Shown: positions 7,608-16,385 of the stretch, piece by piece
Layout: each line of letters starts with the position of its first letter
Numbering within the stretch: position 1 is the first letter of the stretch
Source of the DNA: Macrococcoides bohemicum
GTDB lineage: Bacteria; Bacillota; Bacilli; Staphylococcales; Staphylococcaceae
Strand: one strand, 5' to 3'
NCBI RefSeq assembly: GCF_042658685.1
Contig: NZ_JBHSQY010000030.1
DNA length: 64,000 nucleotides
The notes under the pieces: generated by a model
The model's database searches: none
The model's input: the letters and a program-made list of their open reading frames with translations, nothing else
What the model was told of the DNA's origin: nothing
Program-made: the position numbers and the translations under genes

Positions 7608-8408
7608 TTATAGATATTGTTTAACAATGCGTGCGATTCCATCCTGATTATGATCGTCTGTAATTACATCCGCGATTGCTTTAATACTGTCATTTGCATT
7701 ACCCATCGCAACCCCAAGTCCTGCAAGTTCAAGCATATCCTTATCGTTATTACTATCTCCGAAAGCCATAACCTCACTCGGTTTAATGTCTAACTTATCA
7801 ACGAGCTGTTTTAAAACTTTACCTTTAGATACATCTTTATTCATAAACTCAAGGAAGAATGGTTTAGAAGTTGTAGCATGGATATCATCGTTAAATCTAC
7901 CACCTATTGTCTCGTTCATCGCACTAATTCTATCGATGTCATCAACACCCATTAATTTCGGAACGTTACTTTGTACAAATGCTTTTAAGTTATCAACAGG
8001 TTGCATCGGAAGACCTGTTAATTCATGTTCAACATTCATATATTCATGTGTACCTTCGTAAACGATTGTGTTATCGATATATGTTAATACAAAGACATCA
8101 TGCGCCTTTAAGTAATCATAAACTTCATCGAACGATGCTTTGCTGACATATGTCTCTGCAATACGTTCTCCTGTTTGCATATCTGTCACTTCAGCCCCAT
8201 TATAACTTAAGATATATGATCCATATTCAGCAAGTTTCAATTGTTTTGCAGCATCAAGCATACCACCAGTTGGTCGGCCAGATGCAAGCACAACTTTGAT
8301 ACCTTTTTCCTGCGCTTCTATCAAGACATCTTTCGTTGAATCAAGAATAGTATTGTCAGATGTTAAAAGTGTATCATCCATATCTAAAACAATCATTTTA
8401 TATAACAT
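7608..8408 (-). CDS. Cof-type HAD-superfamily phosphatase (HAD-IIB)
   Basis: Cytoplasmic Mg2+-dependent hydrolase, probably acting on small phosphorylated metabolites such as sugar phosphates or flavin mononucleotide; substrate cannot be told. The nucleophile motif VLDMDDTLL is at about residues 7-15, the second-motif Ser/Thr region LASGRPTGG follows, and the C-terminal GDSNNDKDML metal motif is intact. The IIB cap domain lies between motifs. Start is ATG 8408, 8 bases after GGAG; the in-frame GTG at 8417 overlaps that site. It follows thrB by 47 bases and may be read with the threonine genes, as in S. aureus. Confidence 0.9.
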   Translation of the reverse strand: MLYKMIVLDMDDTLLTSDNTILDSTKDVLIEAQEKGIKVVLASGRPTGGMLDAAKQLKLAEYGSYILSYNGAEVTDMQTGERIAETYVSKASFDEVYDYLKAHDVFVLTYIDNTIVYEGTHEYMNVEHELTGLPMQPVDNLKAFVQSNVPKLMGVDDIDRISAMNETIGGRFNDDIHATTSKPFFLEFMNKDVSKGKVLKQLVDKLDIKPSEVMAFGDSNNDKDMLELAGLGVAMGNANDSIKAIADVITDDHNQDGIARIVKQYL

Positions 8409-8455
8409 TTTCTTCACTCCAAATCATTTAATACAGTTATCGTATCATAAAATGG

Positions 8456-9340
8456 TTATTTTTCGTATGCAATAACACCATTAACATCTACTTGAATGTG
8501 TTTAACTTCACAATTTTGTAACTGATTGAGTTGTTTAAAGTTTTCATTGAAATGATCTGGGTGACATACGACGAAGATGGATGGACCTGCACCACTTAAA
8601 AATGCATAACAATCCCCGCTAATTGCTGCTCTCACCATTTCATAATGTGGTACTAAATGTTTGCGATATGGCTCATGGTAAACATCCTGCATCATCATTT
8701 GACCGGCAGTAACGTAATCTTTTGCGTACAATGCTGCAATAAGCATATTTCCAATTGCACCCGCTTCAACAGCTTTACTATATTGTAAGCTTTCAGGTAA
8801 GGCTTCACGTGCTTCACTTGTTTTTAGTTCATAATCCGGAATAACCACCATAATTGGCCATTCAATAACTGGAACCTGCAATGTTCTTGTAGTATTGAGA
8901 TGCGCATTATAATAACCAACCACAACACCACCCAATACACTTGGTGCAACATTATCCGGATGGCCTTCAATTTCAGATAACAGACTTACTTTCTCCTCTT
9001 TCGACAAATTTAGTCCATAAAAGTAATCAATGATTTCAAGACTCGCAATTAATGCCGATCCTGAACTCCCTAACCCTCTTGCTAAAGGGATATCTGTATG
9101 CATTACAACAGAAAAGGCTTTAGTTTGTAAATTAAATTTCTCCATAAAATATGCACAGTATTTACGAATATAGTGTTCTTCATTATTTTCTAAATCTGCA
9201 AGTTCCTCACCAAAGTGCTGAATATCCCAAACATCATTTTCTGAAACTTCTAACTCTAAATATAGGTTAACCGCCATCCCCAATGAATCAAATCCAGGGC
9301 CTAAATTTGATGTAGATGCGGGCACTTTTATATATAACAT
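8456..9340 (-). CDS. thrB: Homoserine kinase ThrB
   Basis: Phosphorylates homoserine with ATP in threonine synthesis. GHMP-kinase fold of 294 residues: N-terminal VPASTSNLGPGFDSLG, the ATP-binding loop ARGLGSSGSA at about 87-96, and the C-terminal FLSGAGPS motif 3. The ATG at 9340 immediately follows the thrC stop codon, so translation is probably coupled. Last biosynthetic gene of hom-thrC-thrB. Confidence 0.97.
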   Translation of the reverse strand: MLYIKVPASTSNLGPGFDSLGMAVNLYLELEVSENDVWDIQHFGEELADLENNEEHYIRKYCAYFMEKFNLQTKAFSVVMHTDIPLARGLGSSGSALIASLEIIDYFYGLNLSKEEKVSLLSEIEGHPDNVAPSVLGGVVVGYYNAHLNTTRTLQVPVIEWPIMVVIPDYELKTSEAREALPESLQYSKAVEAGAIGNMLIAALYAKDYVTAGQMMMQDVYHEPYRKHLVPHYEMVRAAISGDCYAFLSGAGPSIFVVCHPDHFNENFKQLNQLQNCEVKHIQVDVNGVIAYEK

Positions 9341-10402
9341 TTAAATCACCGACTCTATATATTTTATTATTGCTGCTTCTTTATTCTTTAATACTTTAGG
9401 TTGAACTTCGATTGTATCTATCGCTGTTTGTGGGTCTTTCAGTCCGTTACCCGTCAATACTGCGACGATTCGTTTGCCTTTCGGAAGTTTACCTTCTTTA
9501 TGCATCTTAATTAATCCAGCGATGCTTGCGTTACTACCAGGTTCTGCAAATACGCCTTCTTTACTCGTAATTAATTGATAAGCATCTAATATTTCTTCAT
9601 CAGTAACTGCATCGATTAAGCCTGAAGATTCATCACGTGCATTTTCAGCTAGTTTCCAACTGGCAGGATTTCCTATTCGTATCGCAGTAGCAATTGTCTC
9701 CGGCTTATCAATGACATGGCCTTTAACAATAGGTGCTGCCCCTTCAGCCTGAAAACCAAACATTTGTGGCAATGAAGTATTATGCTTCTCTGCATATTCT
9801 TTAAAACCTTTCCAGTATGCAGAAATATTTCCGGCATTACCTACTGGTATTGCCAAAATATCAGGTGATCCACCAAGTTGCTCTATCACTTCAAAAGCAG
9901 CAGTTTTTTGTCCTTCAAGACGATATGGATTAACTGAATTTACAAGTGCGATATCATCTCTTATTTCACTCACTTTTCTAACGATATTTAACGCTTCATC
10001 AAAGTTGCCTTCAATCGATACAATTTCGGCACCATAAATAATAGCCTGTGCAAGTTTACCCATGGCAATCTTACCTTCAGGAATGACAACAACAGTCTTT
10101 AATCCAGCACGAGCTGCATAAGCTGCAGCAGATGCTGAAGTATTACCAGTCGATGCACAGATAACGATTTCCTTACCTTCTTCTTTCGCTTTTGCGACCG
10201 CCATTACCATACCTCTATCTTTAAAAGAACCCGTAGGATTAGCACCTTCTACTTTTACATACACTTCATTCTCTAATATTTCAGAAAGATATGGCATATG
10301 AATTAATGGCGTTCCTCCTTCATTCAATGTTAGTAATGGTGTATTTTCATTTATCGGTAAATAGGCTTTGTATTCTTCCAGTAATCCATTCCATCTTTTC
10401 AT
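9341..10402 (-). CDS. thrC: Threonine synthase ThrC
   Basis: PLP enzyme converting O-phosphohomoserine to threonine. With the chosen start the protein has 353 residues and the PLP-binding Lys61 lies in NPTGSFKDRGM; glycine-rich phosphate-binding segments (ASTGNTSASA, PVGNAGN) follow. I chose ATG 10402 (MKRWNGLL), because GAAGGTG lies 7 bases upstream and homologues start there; the longer frame from 10441 would overlap hom by 38 bases. With this start only 1 base separates it from the hom stop. Confidence 0.95.
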   Translation of the reverse strand: MKRWNGLLEEYKAYLPINENTPLLTLNEGGTPLIHMPYLSEILENEVYVKVEGANPTGSFKDRGMVMAVAKAKEEGKEIVICASTGNTSASAAAYAARAGLKTVVVIPEGKIAMGKLAQAIIYGAEIVSIEGNFDEALNIVRKVSEIRDDIALVNSVNPYRLEGQKTAAFEVIEQLGGSPDILAIPVGNAGNISAYWKGFKEYAEKHNTSLPQMFGFQAEGAAPIVKGHVIDKPETIATAIRIGNPASWKLAENARDESSGLIDAVTDEEILDAYQLITSKEGVFAEPGSNASIAGLIKMHKEGKLPKGKRIVAVLTGNGLKDPQTAIDTIEVQPKVLKNKEAAIIKYIESVI

Positions 10403-10403
10403 G

Positions 10404-11639
10404 CTAAACACCTTCGATTCTGTATATTTTGTATATTTCATTTAACTGACCTAAATATTCTTTAATCATCTCATAATCCTGTGCATTTAATTCATTACAT
10501 TCAAGTGCAACAATGCCGTCCTGAACGATATAACGAGAATGTTTGATATCCTTTAATATTGTTTCGACATTACTATCAGCAAATAAATCAATCATTAGCA
10601 GCATATTGTATGATTGATTAGATTGTACCGCTTTAGTATTTACTTCAAGATGAAGCGGTAAATTATGATTATCAGTATCAATCATTTCAATAATATGTAG
10701 TAAATCACTGACTACGGCACTACCAGTAGCAAGACTTCCAGCGCCTTTACCATAATACATCGTGTCACCTACAGCATTGCCGTCAATATAGATTGCGTTA
10801 TATTCATTTTCAACATGTGCTAATTGGTGAAAATGTGGAATAGCTGTTGGTGCAACAGATAACTTAGCTTGTTTTCCATCATATAAACCGTTACCGATTA
10901 ATTTTATGCGATATCCAAGTTGTTTTGCCAGATCTATATGACTTAAGCGCACTTCTCGAATACCTTCTACAGAACAATCCTGTAATTTATTGAACTGATT
11001 AAACGCTAAGTAGCTCATAATCACTACTTTTCTTTGCGCATCGATACCATCGACATCTGCTGTTGGATCTGCTTCGGCATATCCTAATTCAGTAGCAATT
11101 TTCAAAGCTTCTTCATAAGACTGTCCTTCATTACTCATCTTACTTAAAATAAAATTACTTGTTCCATTAAATATACCCATAAAATGCGTAATACCATTTG
11201 CACTTAAACCGTAGTTCAACGCATTGATAATTGGAATACCTCCAGCTACTGCTGCTTCGTATTTTAATGAGACACCTGATTCACGAGAAGCATTTTCTAA
11301 TGATTCTAATCGATCTGCAAGCAAATCTTTATTTGCAGTAATTACATGAATTTTATTCTGTAATGCTGTTTTTATTAGCTCATATGTGCCATCAATACCA
11401 CCCATCACTTCGATAAGAATATCAATATCACTATTCACGATTGATCTTAATTCTGTTGTTAAATGATATTGATCTACCTCTATATCGCGTTGTTTATTTA
11501 TATTATGAACACCAATAGCGGTGATAATTAATTCAGTATTTAATTTTTCTTTAATTTGTTCTTTATTTTCTTCGATGATACGAACAACACCTGTTCCTAC
11601 TGTCCCTAAACCGAGTAAACCAATCTTTAATTGTTTCAT
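10404..11639 (-). CDS. hom: Homoserine dehydrogenase
   Basis: NAD(P)H-dependent reduction of aspartate semialdehyde to homoserine, the branch point to threonine and methionine. The Rossmann motif GLGTVGTG is at 10-17, and catalytic Lys104 sits in ITANKDLLA. A substrate-binding domain follows with the GGIPIINAL and FNGTSNFIL segments. The C-terminal ~70 residues (from about 340) occupy the place of the regulatory ACT domain but look divergent, so feedback by threonine is uncertain. First gene of hom-thrC-thrB; AGGAGG precedes ATG. Divergent aspartokinase shares the promoter region. Confidence 0.96.
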   Translation of the reverse strand: MKQLKIGLLGLGTVGTGVVRIIEENKEQIKEKLNTELIITAIGVHNINKQRDIEVDQYHLTTELRSIVNSDIDILIEVMGGIDGTYELIKTALQNKIHVITANKDLLADRLESLENASRESGVSLKYEAAVAGGIPIINALNYGLSANGITHFMGIFNGTSNFILSKMSNEGQSYEEALKIATELGYAEADPTADVDGIDAQRKVVIMSYLAFNQFNKLQDCSVEGIREVRLSHIDLAKQLGYRIKLIGNGLYDGKQAKLSVAPTAIPHFHQLAHVENEYNAIYIDGNAVGDTMYYGKGAGSLATGSAVVSDLLHIIEMIDTDNHNLPLHLEVNTKAVQSNQSYNMLLMIDLFADSNVETILKDIKHSRYIVQDGIVALECNELNAQDYEMIKEYLGQLNEIYKIYRIEGV

Positions 11640-11677
11640 AGCAACCTCCTGTTTTTCTCAAAAATACAGTTGTACTC

Positions 11678-11726
11678 TTGAAAAAGATTTATATTTATAG
11701 TATAACTAAGTCATTAATAAAGTAAA
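11678..11726. promoter_or_regulatory. Overlapping divergent promoters of hom and aspartokinase
   Basis: Plus strand: TTGAAA (11678-11683), 17 bases, TATAAC (11701-11706), driving aspartokinase. Minus strand: TTTACT (11721-11726), 16 bases, TATACT (11699-11704), driving hom-thrCB. The two -10 elements occupy nearly the same bases, so polymerase binding in the two directions should be mutually exclusive. No T-box leader or attenuator was seen. Confidence 0.6.
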
Positions 11727-11758
11727 GCTTAAAATACAAAAAGAAGAGAGTGTTGTTA

Positions 11759-13105
11759 ATGATCGTATGTAAATTTGGAGGTAGTAGCGTTGCAAACGCT
11801 CAGCAAATAAAGAAAATCCTAAATATAATAAATCAAGAAGAACAGAGAAAAATTGTAATTGTTTCTGCACCAGGCAAGAGAAATTCAGATGATATAAAAG
11901 TGACTGATTTATTAATTCAATTATACGATAAAGTACTGTTATGTGAAAAATATGACAATGAATTAAATGATATTCTTCACCGTTTTGAAAGTATCGAAAA
12001 TGAATTAGGATTAACTACAACATTAACCCCTCTTTTTAATACACAACTTCTGGACTTTATACAAAAATATAATAATCAGCCATTACGATTACTTGATGCA
12101 ATAAAAAGTTCAGGTGAAGATTTTAATGCACAGCTCATTGCAGCTTATAATAATCAAAATGGTATAAAAACAACTTATCTATCTCCGAAAGCATTAAATA
12201 TGATCGTATCAGACGAACCTGGTAACGCGATTATTAATGATGATAGCTTCGAAAAAATTTATAAAGTAATTCAAAACATCGCAGGAAAAATAATTATTCC
12301 AGGATTTTTTGGTGTAAATGAAAACGGAGATCGTGTTACTTTCTCCAGAGGTGGAAGTGATATTACAGGTGCAATAATATCAAGAAGTGTTCATGCTGAA
12401 ATATATGAAAATTTCACAGATGTTTCAGGAATTTTTGCCGCCAACCCTAATATAGTGGAAAATCCAGCTTCCATACACAACTTAACATATGCAGAAATGC
12501 GCGAACTTTCATATGCTGGGTTCAATGTTTTTCATGACGAAGCATTAATGCCATTATACAAAGAAGGTATACCCGTGAATATTAAAAATACAAACGATCC
12601 AGACCATCCTGGAACGATGATTACTAAATCAAGAGCTTCAAGTGGCGTTGTCGGTGTAAGTTGTGATTCTGGCTTTGTTAGTATAAATATGACTAAGTAT
12701 TTAATGAATAGAGAAATAGGTTTCACAAGAAAGTTATTAACGATACTTGAAGACAATCATATTTCTTATGAACATATGCCATCTGGTATTGATGATATCA
12801 GTTTAATCATTAGAAAAAATAAGTTTAACGATAATTTGTATGAACTGATTACTGAAATAAAAAATCAACTTAATGTTGATGATATTTCTGTAGAAGAGAA
12901 TATTGCAATTCTCATGATTGTTGGACTAGGAATGAAAACTCAGGTTGGTACAGCAAATAAAGCGACAGAAGCATTCAGAAAGAATAATATTAACTTGAAG
13001 ATGATCAATCAGGGGTCTTCAGAAATTAGCATGATGTTTGGTATAGATGAAGCAGATGAAACGAAAGCAGTACAAGCCATTTATGATGCATATTTTACGG
13101 CATAA
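11759..13105 (+). CDS. Aspartate kinase (monofunctional, LysC-type)
   Basis: Phosphorylates aspartate, the entry step to threonine, methionine and lysine. The 448-residue protein starts MIVCKFGGSSVA with the ATP-binding KFGGSS at 5-10. The conserved FSRGGSDITGAI lies near residue 200, and two ACT-like regulatory regions follow in the C-terminal third (VSINMTKYLM onward). ATG 11759 is chosen, 8 bases after a GA-rich site; GTG 11750 is possible. It is the aspartokinase paired with hom in S. aureus, separate from the lysine operon enzyme, so a threonine-linked role is likely. Confidence 0.92.
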   Translation: MIVCKFGGSSVANAQQIKKILNIINQEEQRKIVIVSAPGKRNSDDIKVTDLLIQLYDKVLLCEKYDNELNDILHRFESIENELGLTTTLTPLFNTQLLDFIQKYNNQPLRLLDAIKSSGEDFNAQLIAAYNNQNGIKTTYLSPKALNMIVSDEPGNAIINDDSFEKIYKVIQNIAGKIIIPGFFGVNENGDRVTFSRGGSDITGAIISRSVHAEIYENFTDVSGIFAANPNIVENPASIHNLTYAEMRELSYAGFNVFHDEALMPLYKEGIPVNIKNTNDPDHPGTMITKSRASSGVVGVSCDSGFVSINMTKYLMNREIGFTRKLLTILEDNHISYEHMPSGIDDISLIIRKNKFNDNLYELITEIKNQLNVDDISVEENIAILMIVGLGMKTQVGTANKATEAFRKNNINLKMINQGSSEISMMFGIDEADETKAVQAIYDAYFTA

Positions 13106-13137
13106 AAAAACAGCGCAAAAATGCGCTGTTTTTTACT
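13105..13137. terminator. Bidirectional terminator after aspartokinase
   Basis: The 8-bp stem ACAGCGCA / TGCGCTGT with an AAAA loop is flanked by A7 and T6 runs. It serves both the aspartokinase and the converging DUF2332 gene. Confidence 0.9.
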
Positions 13138-13141
13138 CAAT

Positions 13142-14176
13142 CTAGAATATCACTTTTTGATTATGTAACCAATCAATTGTCAATTCATTTAAATCAAAAT
13201 GTGCTAGTTTTTGACGTTGTAATTTACCCTCAACAAATGAATCCAAATAGATATCATTATTAAAAATTTGATGATGAACATGATAAATTTCGTGTGTTTG
13301 TGAAAATTCACTTATTATCTCCAATAATTGTTGCTTCTTATCATCTGACCAATTCTTTGTCAAATGAATATGAAATAAAATAACAGCTTCATCGTCCGGT
13401 AATGTAGCAACTACATCTGGTAAAAGCGTAAGTTCATCGCCTTCTAATATTTCTATAGGATGTTCCAGAAATACTTTACGTGCTTTCATAAAATGTTTAC
13501 GTCGCTTTGTCTCTTCTGGATAATAGAGACTCATCAGCCAGAAATACTCATCATCCAGCGTTAAATCAATCTTATTTTTTGTGATACCCACCTTTTTTTG
13601 TGGATGTGCAAGATTTGAAATATCAAACCCTTCGTCATAACCATTTAATTTTACTTTAATATTAAAATCTTTCGTATTACCAATTTCTATTTTTTTATTA
13701 AAGGTATAGCCATACCAATCATAATTTAACAATAATCCACCCTTTGAACCGAGTTCTACAACATTAAATTGTTCCTGTCCACTTAACTTAATAATATGTT
13801 GAAAAACTGGAACTAACACAGAAGAACGTTCTACAATATTCTTCTTTAAGTTAAAACGTTCAATGTCACTTAAAATATCAGAAAAATGAGATTCTTGAAA
13901 AGTTAGAAAAGCTTTTATCATCTCTTTTGAAGGTTTCTTCGGATTATTAGTGAAGTTTAAATAATACTCTCGAAGCTGATCTTCATAAATATATAAATGT
14001 TTTAACACAGAAGATAAGTATAAAGAAATAAAGTGCGCATTAAAAAAATGAGGCTTTATCTTTAACATTAAATTATCTTCTTCTGCGATTTGCTTTGTAA
14101 TAAAGCTATATAGAGGACTGTCTTCTTTAACAGCTTCCGAATATGCAATAAATTGCTTTTTAATTTTTTCTGGCAT
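13142..14176 (-). CDS. DUF2332-family protein of unknown function
   Basis: A 344-residue soluble protein that I assign to the DUF2332 family from overall pattern: an N-terminal helical part, then FNVVELGSKGGLLLNYDWYGY near residues 137-157. That segment resembles a degenerate methyltransferase-like glycine loop, and a C-terminal half with acidic and histidine-rich strands follows. No function is established that I know of. Ribosome-binding site GGAGGCA precedes ATG. It is a single gene between a bidirectional terminator and a 400-base AT-rich gap. Confidence 0.72.
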   Translation of the reverse strand: MPEKIKKQFIAYSEAVKEDSPLYSFITKQIAEEDNLMLKIKPHFFNAHFISLYLSSVLKHLYIYEDQLREYYLNFTNNPKKPSKEMIKAFLTFQESHFSDILSDIERFNLKKNIVERSSVLVPVFQHIIKLSGQEQFNVVELGSKGGLLLNYDWYGYTFNKKIEIGNTKDFNIKVKLNGYDEGFDISNLAHPQKKVGITKNKIDLTLDDEYFWLMSLYYPEETKRRKHFMKARKVFLEHPIEILEGDELTLLPDVVATLPDDEAVILFHIHLTKNWSDDKKQQLLEIISEFSQTHEIYHVHHQIFNNDIYLDSFVEGKLQRQKLAHFDLNELTIDWLHNQKVIF

Positions 14177-14533
14177 CTTGCTGCCTCCATTTATTTATTT
14201 ATAAACTATTAATTCTATATTTTTCATAATAAATATAAATAATAATTAGCCACATTCAACATATTCTATATTAATCTATGGATAGTTTCAATATGTATAT
14301 ACCCTTTTTAATTATTTTTAATAATATTATTATTTTAAAATTATCATACTATTTAAGTGTGAATTCTATGTAAATCTTTCACATAATGTGTAAAATAACA
14401 TTTACATTAGATATATAGATATTGCAAACAATAATTATTTTTTTAATGACGAAAAAGAAACGGATGTAACTTTAAATGACGGCGTAATATTAAATATCCA
14501 GAATGCTGTGAAAGTTAAAATTGAGAAAAATAA
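14177..14533. other. AT-rich gap with a possible gene tail at about 14393-14580 (+)
   Basis: The first 200 bases are very AT-rich and hold nothing I can name beyond the promoter region of the DUF2332 gene. From about 14393 a plus-strand frame is open for roughly 60 codons, with coding-like sequence (NDEKETDVTLNDGVILNIQN) but no start codon. It reads through the glnA terminator to a stop at about 14580. It resembles the tail of a deleted gene, but I cannot assign the family. Confidence 0.3.
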
Positions 14534-14567
14534 TCAAAAAAAACAAACCGCCAACTATTGTTGGCGG
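14534..14567 (-). terminator. glnA terminator
   Basis: Minus strand: 8-bp GC-rich stem CCGCCAAC / GTTGGCGG with a 4-base loop, followed by TTTGTTTTTTTT, 11 bases after the glnA stop. Confidence 0.92.
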
Positions 14568-14578
14568 TTAAATCTATA

Positions 14579-15916
14579 TTAATAATGCTTTAAGTACTGC
14601 TCAATTTCCCACTCAGAAACTTGTAGACGATACATGTCCCACTCAATGCCTTTTGATCTTACGAATTGGCGGTAAATATGCTCACCTAATGCTTCTTTCA
14701 TTAAGCCATCTTCACGCATTGCTTTAATCGCAGTATATAAAGTTGATGGTAAATCTTCGATACCAACAGATTCACGTTCTTCACGGTTCATTTCGTAAAT
14801 ATTTTGATCTACTGGTGCTGGTGCTTCTAATTTATTCTTAATACCATCTAATCCAGCTTGTAAAATTACTGCTAACGCCATGTATGGGTTTGCTGCTGGA
14901 TCTACTGAACGTACTTCAACACGTGTAGATAAACCACGAGATGATGGGATTCGAATTAATGGAGAACGGTTTTGTCCACTCCATGCAACATATACAGGTG
15001 CTTCATATCCAGGTACTAAACGTTTGTATGAGTTAACTAATGGGTTACATACCGCAGTAAATCCTCTCGCATGTTTCATAATACCAGCGATGAAGTGACG
15101 CGCATCATCTGATAACTGCATATCTCCACTTTCATCAAAGAACGCATTTTCTTTTGGTCCTTTGAATAATGACACGTTAAAGTGCATTCCTGATCCACTT
15201 AAACCGAATAATGGTTTCGGCATAAATGTCGCATGTAAATTATGTTTACGAGCAATTGTCTTAACTACTAATTTGAATGTTTGAATGTTATCACAAGCTG
15301 TAATCGCATCTGCATATTTAAAGTCAATTTCATGTTGTCCAGGTGCTACTTCATGGTGAGATGCTTCGATATCAAAGCCCATATCTTCTAATTCAAGCAC
15401 GATATCACGACGGCAGTTTTCACCTAAGTCGGTTGGTGCTAAATCGAAATAACCACCTTGGTCATTTAATTCTAATGTTGGTTCACCTTTTTCATCTAAT
15501 TTGAAAAGGAAGAACTCCGGCTCTGGCCCTAAGTTGAAATCTGTAAATCCTAACTCTCTCATTTCTTGTAATACGCGTTTTAAGTTAGAACGTGGGTCTC
15601 CGGCAAATGGTGTGCCGTCTGGTTTATGAATATCACAGATTAAACGCGCTACTTTACCTTTATCAGATGTCCAAGGGAAAATTACCCAAGTATCTAAGTC
15701 AGGATATAATTTCATATCAGATTCTTCAATGCGTACGAAACCTTCAATAGATGATCCATCAAACATCATTTCATTATCTAATGCTTTGTCTAACTGACTG
15801 ATTGGAATCTCAACGTTCTTGATTGCTCCTAAAATATCAGTAAATTGTAATCTTAAATAACGTACGTTTTGTTCCTCTGCAAATCTTTTAATATCTTCCT
15901 TAGTGTATTTAGCCAT
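14579..15916 (-). CDS. glnA: Glutamine synthetase GlnA (type I-alpha)
   Basis: Makes glutamine from glutamate, ammonia and ATP; cytoplasmic dodecamer. With ATG 15916 the protein has 445 residues, typical of Gram-positive GSI-alpha. Signature FDGSSIEGF is at 52-60, followed by Arg62 in VRIEESD, the residue tied to feedback inhibition in the B. subtilis enzyme. The ATP-binding KPLFGLSGSGMHFN and the catalytic-loop NPLVNSYKRLVPG are present. There is no adenylylation-type Tyr region. GGAGG lies 5 bases upstream of the chosen start; the TTG at 15928 overlaps it. Second gene of glnR-glnA. Confidence 0.97.
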   Translation of the reverse strand: MAKYTKEDIKRFAEEQNVRYLRLQFTDILGAIKNVEIPISQLDKALDNEMMFDGSSIEGFVRIEESDMKLYPDLDTWVIFPWTSDKGKVARLICDIHKPDGTPFAGDPRSNLKRVLQEMRELGFTDFNLGPEPEFFLFKLDEKGEPTLELNDQGGYFDLAPTDLGENCRRDIVLELEDMGFDIEASHHEVAPGQHEIDFKYADAITACDNIQTFKLVVKTIARKHNLHATFMPKPLFGLSGSGMHFNVSLFKGPKENAFFDESGDMQLSDDARHFIAGIMKHARGFTAVCNPLVNSYKRLVPGYEAPVYVAWSGQNRSPLIRIPSSRGLSTRVEVRSVDPAANPYMALAVILQAGLDGIKNKLEAPAPVDQNIYEMNREERESVGIEDLPSTLYTAIKAMREDGLMKEALGEHIYRQFVRSKGIEWDMYRLQVSEWEIEQYLKHY

Positions 15917-15933
15917 AATAGCCTCCAATAAAT

Positions 15934-16296
15934 TTATTTGAAAAATCTTGATAAATCTCCACGGTTAATAGGTATTTCTGTCTTACTGTTAAGTTCACTA
16001 ACATCATAATATAAAGATTCTTTCACTTCAAACGATGTATTAATCGCACTTTCTTTCTCATATAATAATGTTTTGATACGTTTCATATTAAATCCTTTTT
16101 CAAGTAACAATTTAATATCAAGCAAAATATCAAGATCATTCATTGAAAATAAGCGTTGATTACCTTCAGTGCGTTCAGGTTTTATCAACTGCTGTTCTTC
16201 ATAGTAACGAATTTGTCTCGCCGTTAGCTCTGTTAATTTCATTACTACACCTATAGGAAATACCGGCATGTTTCTTCTTACTTTATCACTTGCCAA
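15934..16296 (-). CDS. glnR: GlnR, MerR-family nitrogen regulator
   Basis: Represses glnRA and other nitrogen genes when glutamine is plentiful, by interacting with feedback-inhibited GlnA in related bacteria. The 120-residue protein has a MerR winged helix (MKLTELTARQIRYYEEQQLI, about 19-38, then RLFSMNDLDILLDI). The short C-terminal tail ends in GDLSRFFK, like the autoinhibitory tail of GlnR. GGAGG precedes ATG. It lies 17 bases upstream of glnA. I did not find a convincing full GlnR box upstream. Confidence 0.95.
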   Translation of the reverse strand: MASDKVRRNMPVFPIGVVMKLTELTARQIRYYEEQQLIKPERTEGNQRLFSMNDLDILLDIKLLLEKGFNMKRIKTLLYEKESAINTSFEVKESLYYDVSELNSKTEIPINRGDLSRFFK

Positions 16297-16344
16297 TTTT
16301 GCACCTCCGCTAAGAACTATTTATAAATTAACACACTTTTTTTC

Positions 16345-16384
16345 AAAAAACAAATCCATGTAAGGAAACCTTACATGGATTTGT
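16345..16384 (-). terminator. Terminator of the hflX / PLP-enzyme unit
   Basis: A 16-bp stem (ACAAATCCATGTAAGG / CCTTACATGGATTTGT) with a 3-base loop is followed on the minus strand by TTTTTTG. It separates the upstream unit from the glnRA promoter. Confidence 0.88.
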
Positions 16385-16385
16385 T

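Noticed and set aside
11640..11758. T-box or amino-acid leader upstream of hom or aspartokinase
   Set aside because: Only 119 bases separate the divergent starts, with no specifier stem, T-box core sequence or terminator/antiterminator pair.
14200..14400. AT-rich stretch considered as an origin or DNA-unwinding element
   Set aside because: No DnaA boxes, no iterons and no replication gene nearby; simple AT-rich intergenic DNA.
14388..14412. GlnR/TnrA-like site (TGTAAAATAACATTTACA)
   Set aside because: The half-sites are one base too far apart for TGTNAN7TNACA, and the site is downstream of glnA rather than near the glnR promoter.
16297..16344. GlnR box upstream of glnR
   Set aside because: TGTTA is present but the right half-site does not match TNACA, so no operator is claimed.
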